From: Hellea sp042093735
Lineage (GTDB): Bacteria > Pseudomonadota > Alphaproteobacteria > Caulobacterales > Maricaulaceae
Assembly (NCBI GenBank): GCA_042093735.1
Contig: JBELEM010000010.1
Coordinates: 1-64,000 of the forward strand
DNA length: 64,000 bases
Direction of reading: 5' to 3'
Shown here: positions 63,599 to 64,000 of the stretch, piece by piece
Position numbering within the stretch: the first letter of the stretch is position 1
How the letters are laid out: every line of letters begins with the position of its first letter
Made by a program: the position numbers and the translations under genes
The notes under the pieces: generated by a model
What the model saw: the letters and a program-made list of their open reading frames with translations, nothing else
Told to the model about the DNA's origin: nothing
Database searches by the model: none

Positions 63599-64000
63599 TT
63601 TTTATTAATTCCTCTTCCTCTACCCTTAGAAAGGGCTTTTATTATTCCACGCATTGTTTGCACTTCCTGTTTTGTAAGCCGCGCTCTGGTATAAGGTGAA
63701 CGAATATTTTGAACCATTAGGTTCTTTTTTTCTGGTGGGTAAAAAAAACCTGCGTCCGTGAGCTCTGCTTCTAAATGCTCAAACATTCTTATTAAATCAA
63801 CTCTATCAGCAGAATCGCTTATATTCTTTTGAAATATTTCCGGCGGCATACCACCATCTTTAGAACTCGCCCATATATAGGAGAATATATTCACTGCTTG
63901 CGCTAGATTTAAAGACTGGAAAGCTGGATTTACTGGATAAGTCAGAATTGCATCAGATAATGCTACATCGTTATTGGTTAATCCGGCTTTTTCGGGTCCA
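63595..64000 (-). CDS. trmJ: tRNA (cytidine/uridine-2'-O)-methyltransferase TrmJ, C-terminal part
   Basis: The open frame runs off the right edge of the window. The visible 134 residues begin GPEKAGLTNNDVALSDAI, then VNPAFQSLNLAQAV, the SAM-binding knot motifs 2 and 3 of SPOUT methyltransferases. The C-terminal TrmJ extension follows (EHLEAELTDAGFFYPPEKK, LTKQEVQTMRGIIKAL). TrmJ 2'-O-methylates position 32 of tRNAs. A shorter reading from a GTG at 63894 is an artefact, since homology continues upstream. Partial at its 5' end only because of the window boundary. Confidence 0.93.
   Translation of the reverse strand, partial: GPEKAGLTNNDVALSDAILTYPVNPAFQSLNLAQAVNIFSYIWASSKDGGMPPEIFQKNISDSADRVDLIRMFEHLEAELTDAGFFYPPEKKNLMVQNIRSPYTRARLTKQEVQTMRGIIKALSKGRGRGINKK

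Noticed and set aside
63595..63894. Stand-alone 99-residue protein starting at GTG 63894
   Set aside because: The same frame continues upstream to the window edge with clear TrmJ motifs, so this is an internal GTG of a partial trmJ.
1..64000. Mobile elements, prophage, toxin-antitoxin pairs or CRISPR
   Set aside because: I found no transposase, integrase, repeat array or terminal inverted repeats; the window is compact core chromosome.

Overview
This is an AT-rich, very gene-dense stretch of bacterial chromosome. It holds about 57 protein genes and one tRNA, with no intergenic gap above 350 bases. Gene content and order point to an alphaproteobacterium. Examples are fabD-fabG-acpP-fabF-mltG, lptF-lptG-surA-pdxA-rsmA, purC-purS-purQ-purL-bolA, cysE next to a DUF3126 gene, rpsD near grxD and trmJ, and a DUF1499 gene. 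Low GC, short spacers, many 1-14 base gene overlaps and the absence of insertion sequences, phage or CRISPR fit a streamlined, probably marine, free-living lineage. That last step is inference; no 16S gene is present.

Layout. 1-7.5 kb: uvrC (N-terminal part, ending in a TGA), a GFA-family protein, thiE overlapping a secreted Sel1-repeat protein, a class II aldolase, lptD and ferredoxin-NADP reductase. 7.6-16.7 kb: a propionyl-CoA block, with mutA-mutB on + and pccB-pccA on - , enclosing folE, a DUF1499 protein and an alpha/beta hydrolase. 16.9-23.7 kb: an RND efflux pair, an Ig/LysM-like envelope protein, a LOG-family enzyme, free methionine sulfoxide reductase and holC. 23.7-31.4 kb: pepA, lptF, lptG, surA, pdxA, rsmA and gmk. 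31.4-36 kb: mltG and the fatty-acid cluster. 36-40.3 kb: rhomboid, gamma-carbonic anhydrase, DUF3126, cysE, an AGCS symporter and queF. 40.5-45.3 kb: a C1/choline-like operon (class III alcohol dehydrogenase, a shortened BCCT-like carrier, a GMC oxidoreductase, S-formylglutathione hydrolase). 45.3-50.5 kb: an old yellow enzyme, then the sulfate-activation operon cysD-cysNC-DHH phosphoesterase. 50.7 kb: tRNA-Leu(UAA). 50.8-59.5 kb: a CinA-type protein, map, an MFS carrier and the purine operon with bolA. 59.5-64 kb: a secreted zinc-peptidase/TPR protein, grxD, rpsD, rarD, a small membrane protein and the 3' part of trmJ.

Most of the window is ordinary housekeeping. The best candidate for something undescribed is the sulfate-activation operon. 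Its CysD carries a ~70-residue N-terminal extension that looks like a helix-turn-helix DNA-binding domain. A perfect GTGGGA-4-TCCCAC inverted repeat lies four bases upstream of its start codon, and a further GTGGGA element lies about 80 bases away. This suggests a sulfate-activating enzyme that regulates its own operon. The third gene of that operon is a DHH phosphoesterase well placed to recycle pAp. Second in interest is the frmA operon, which joins formaldehyde oxidation to a reduced BCCT-like transporter and a choline-dehydrogenase-like enzyme. It is preceded by a 29-base imperfect direct repeat with 39-base spacing.
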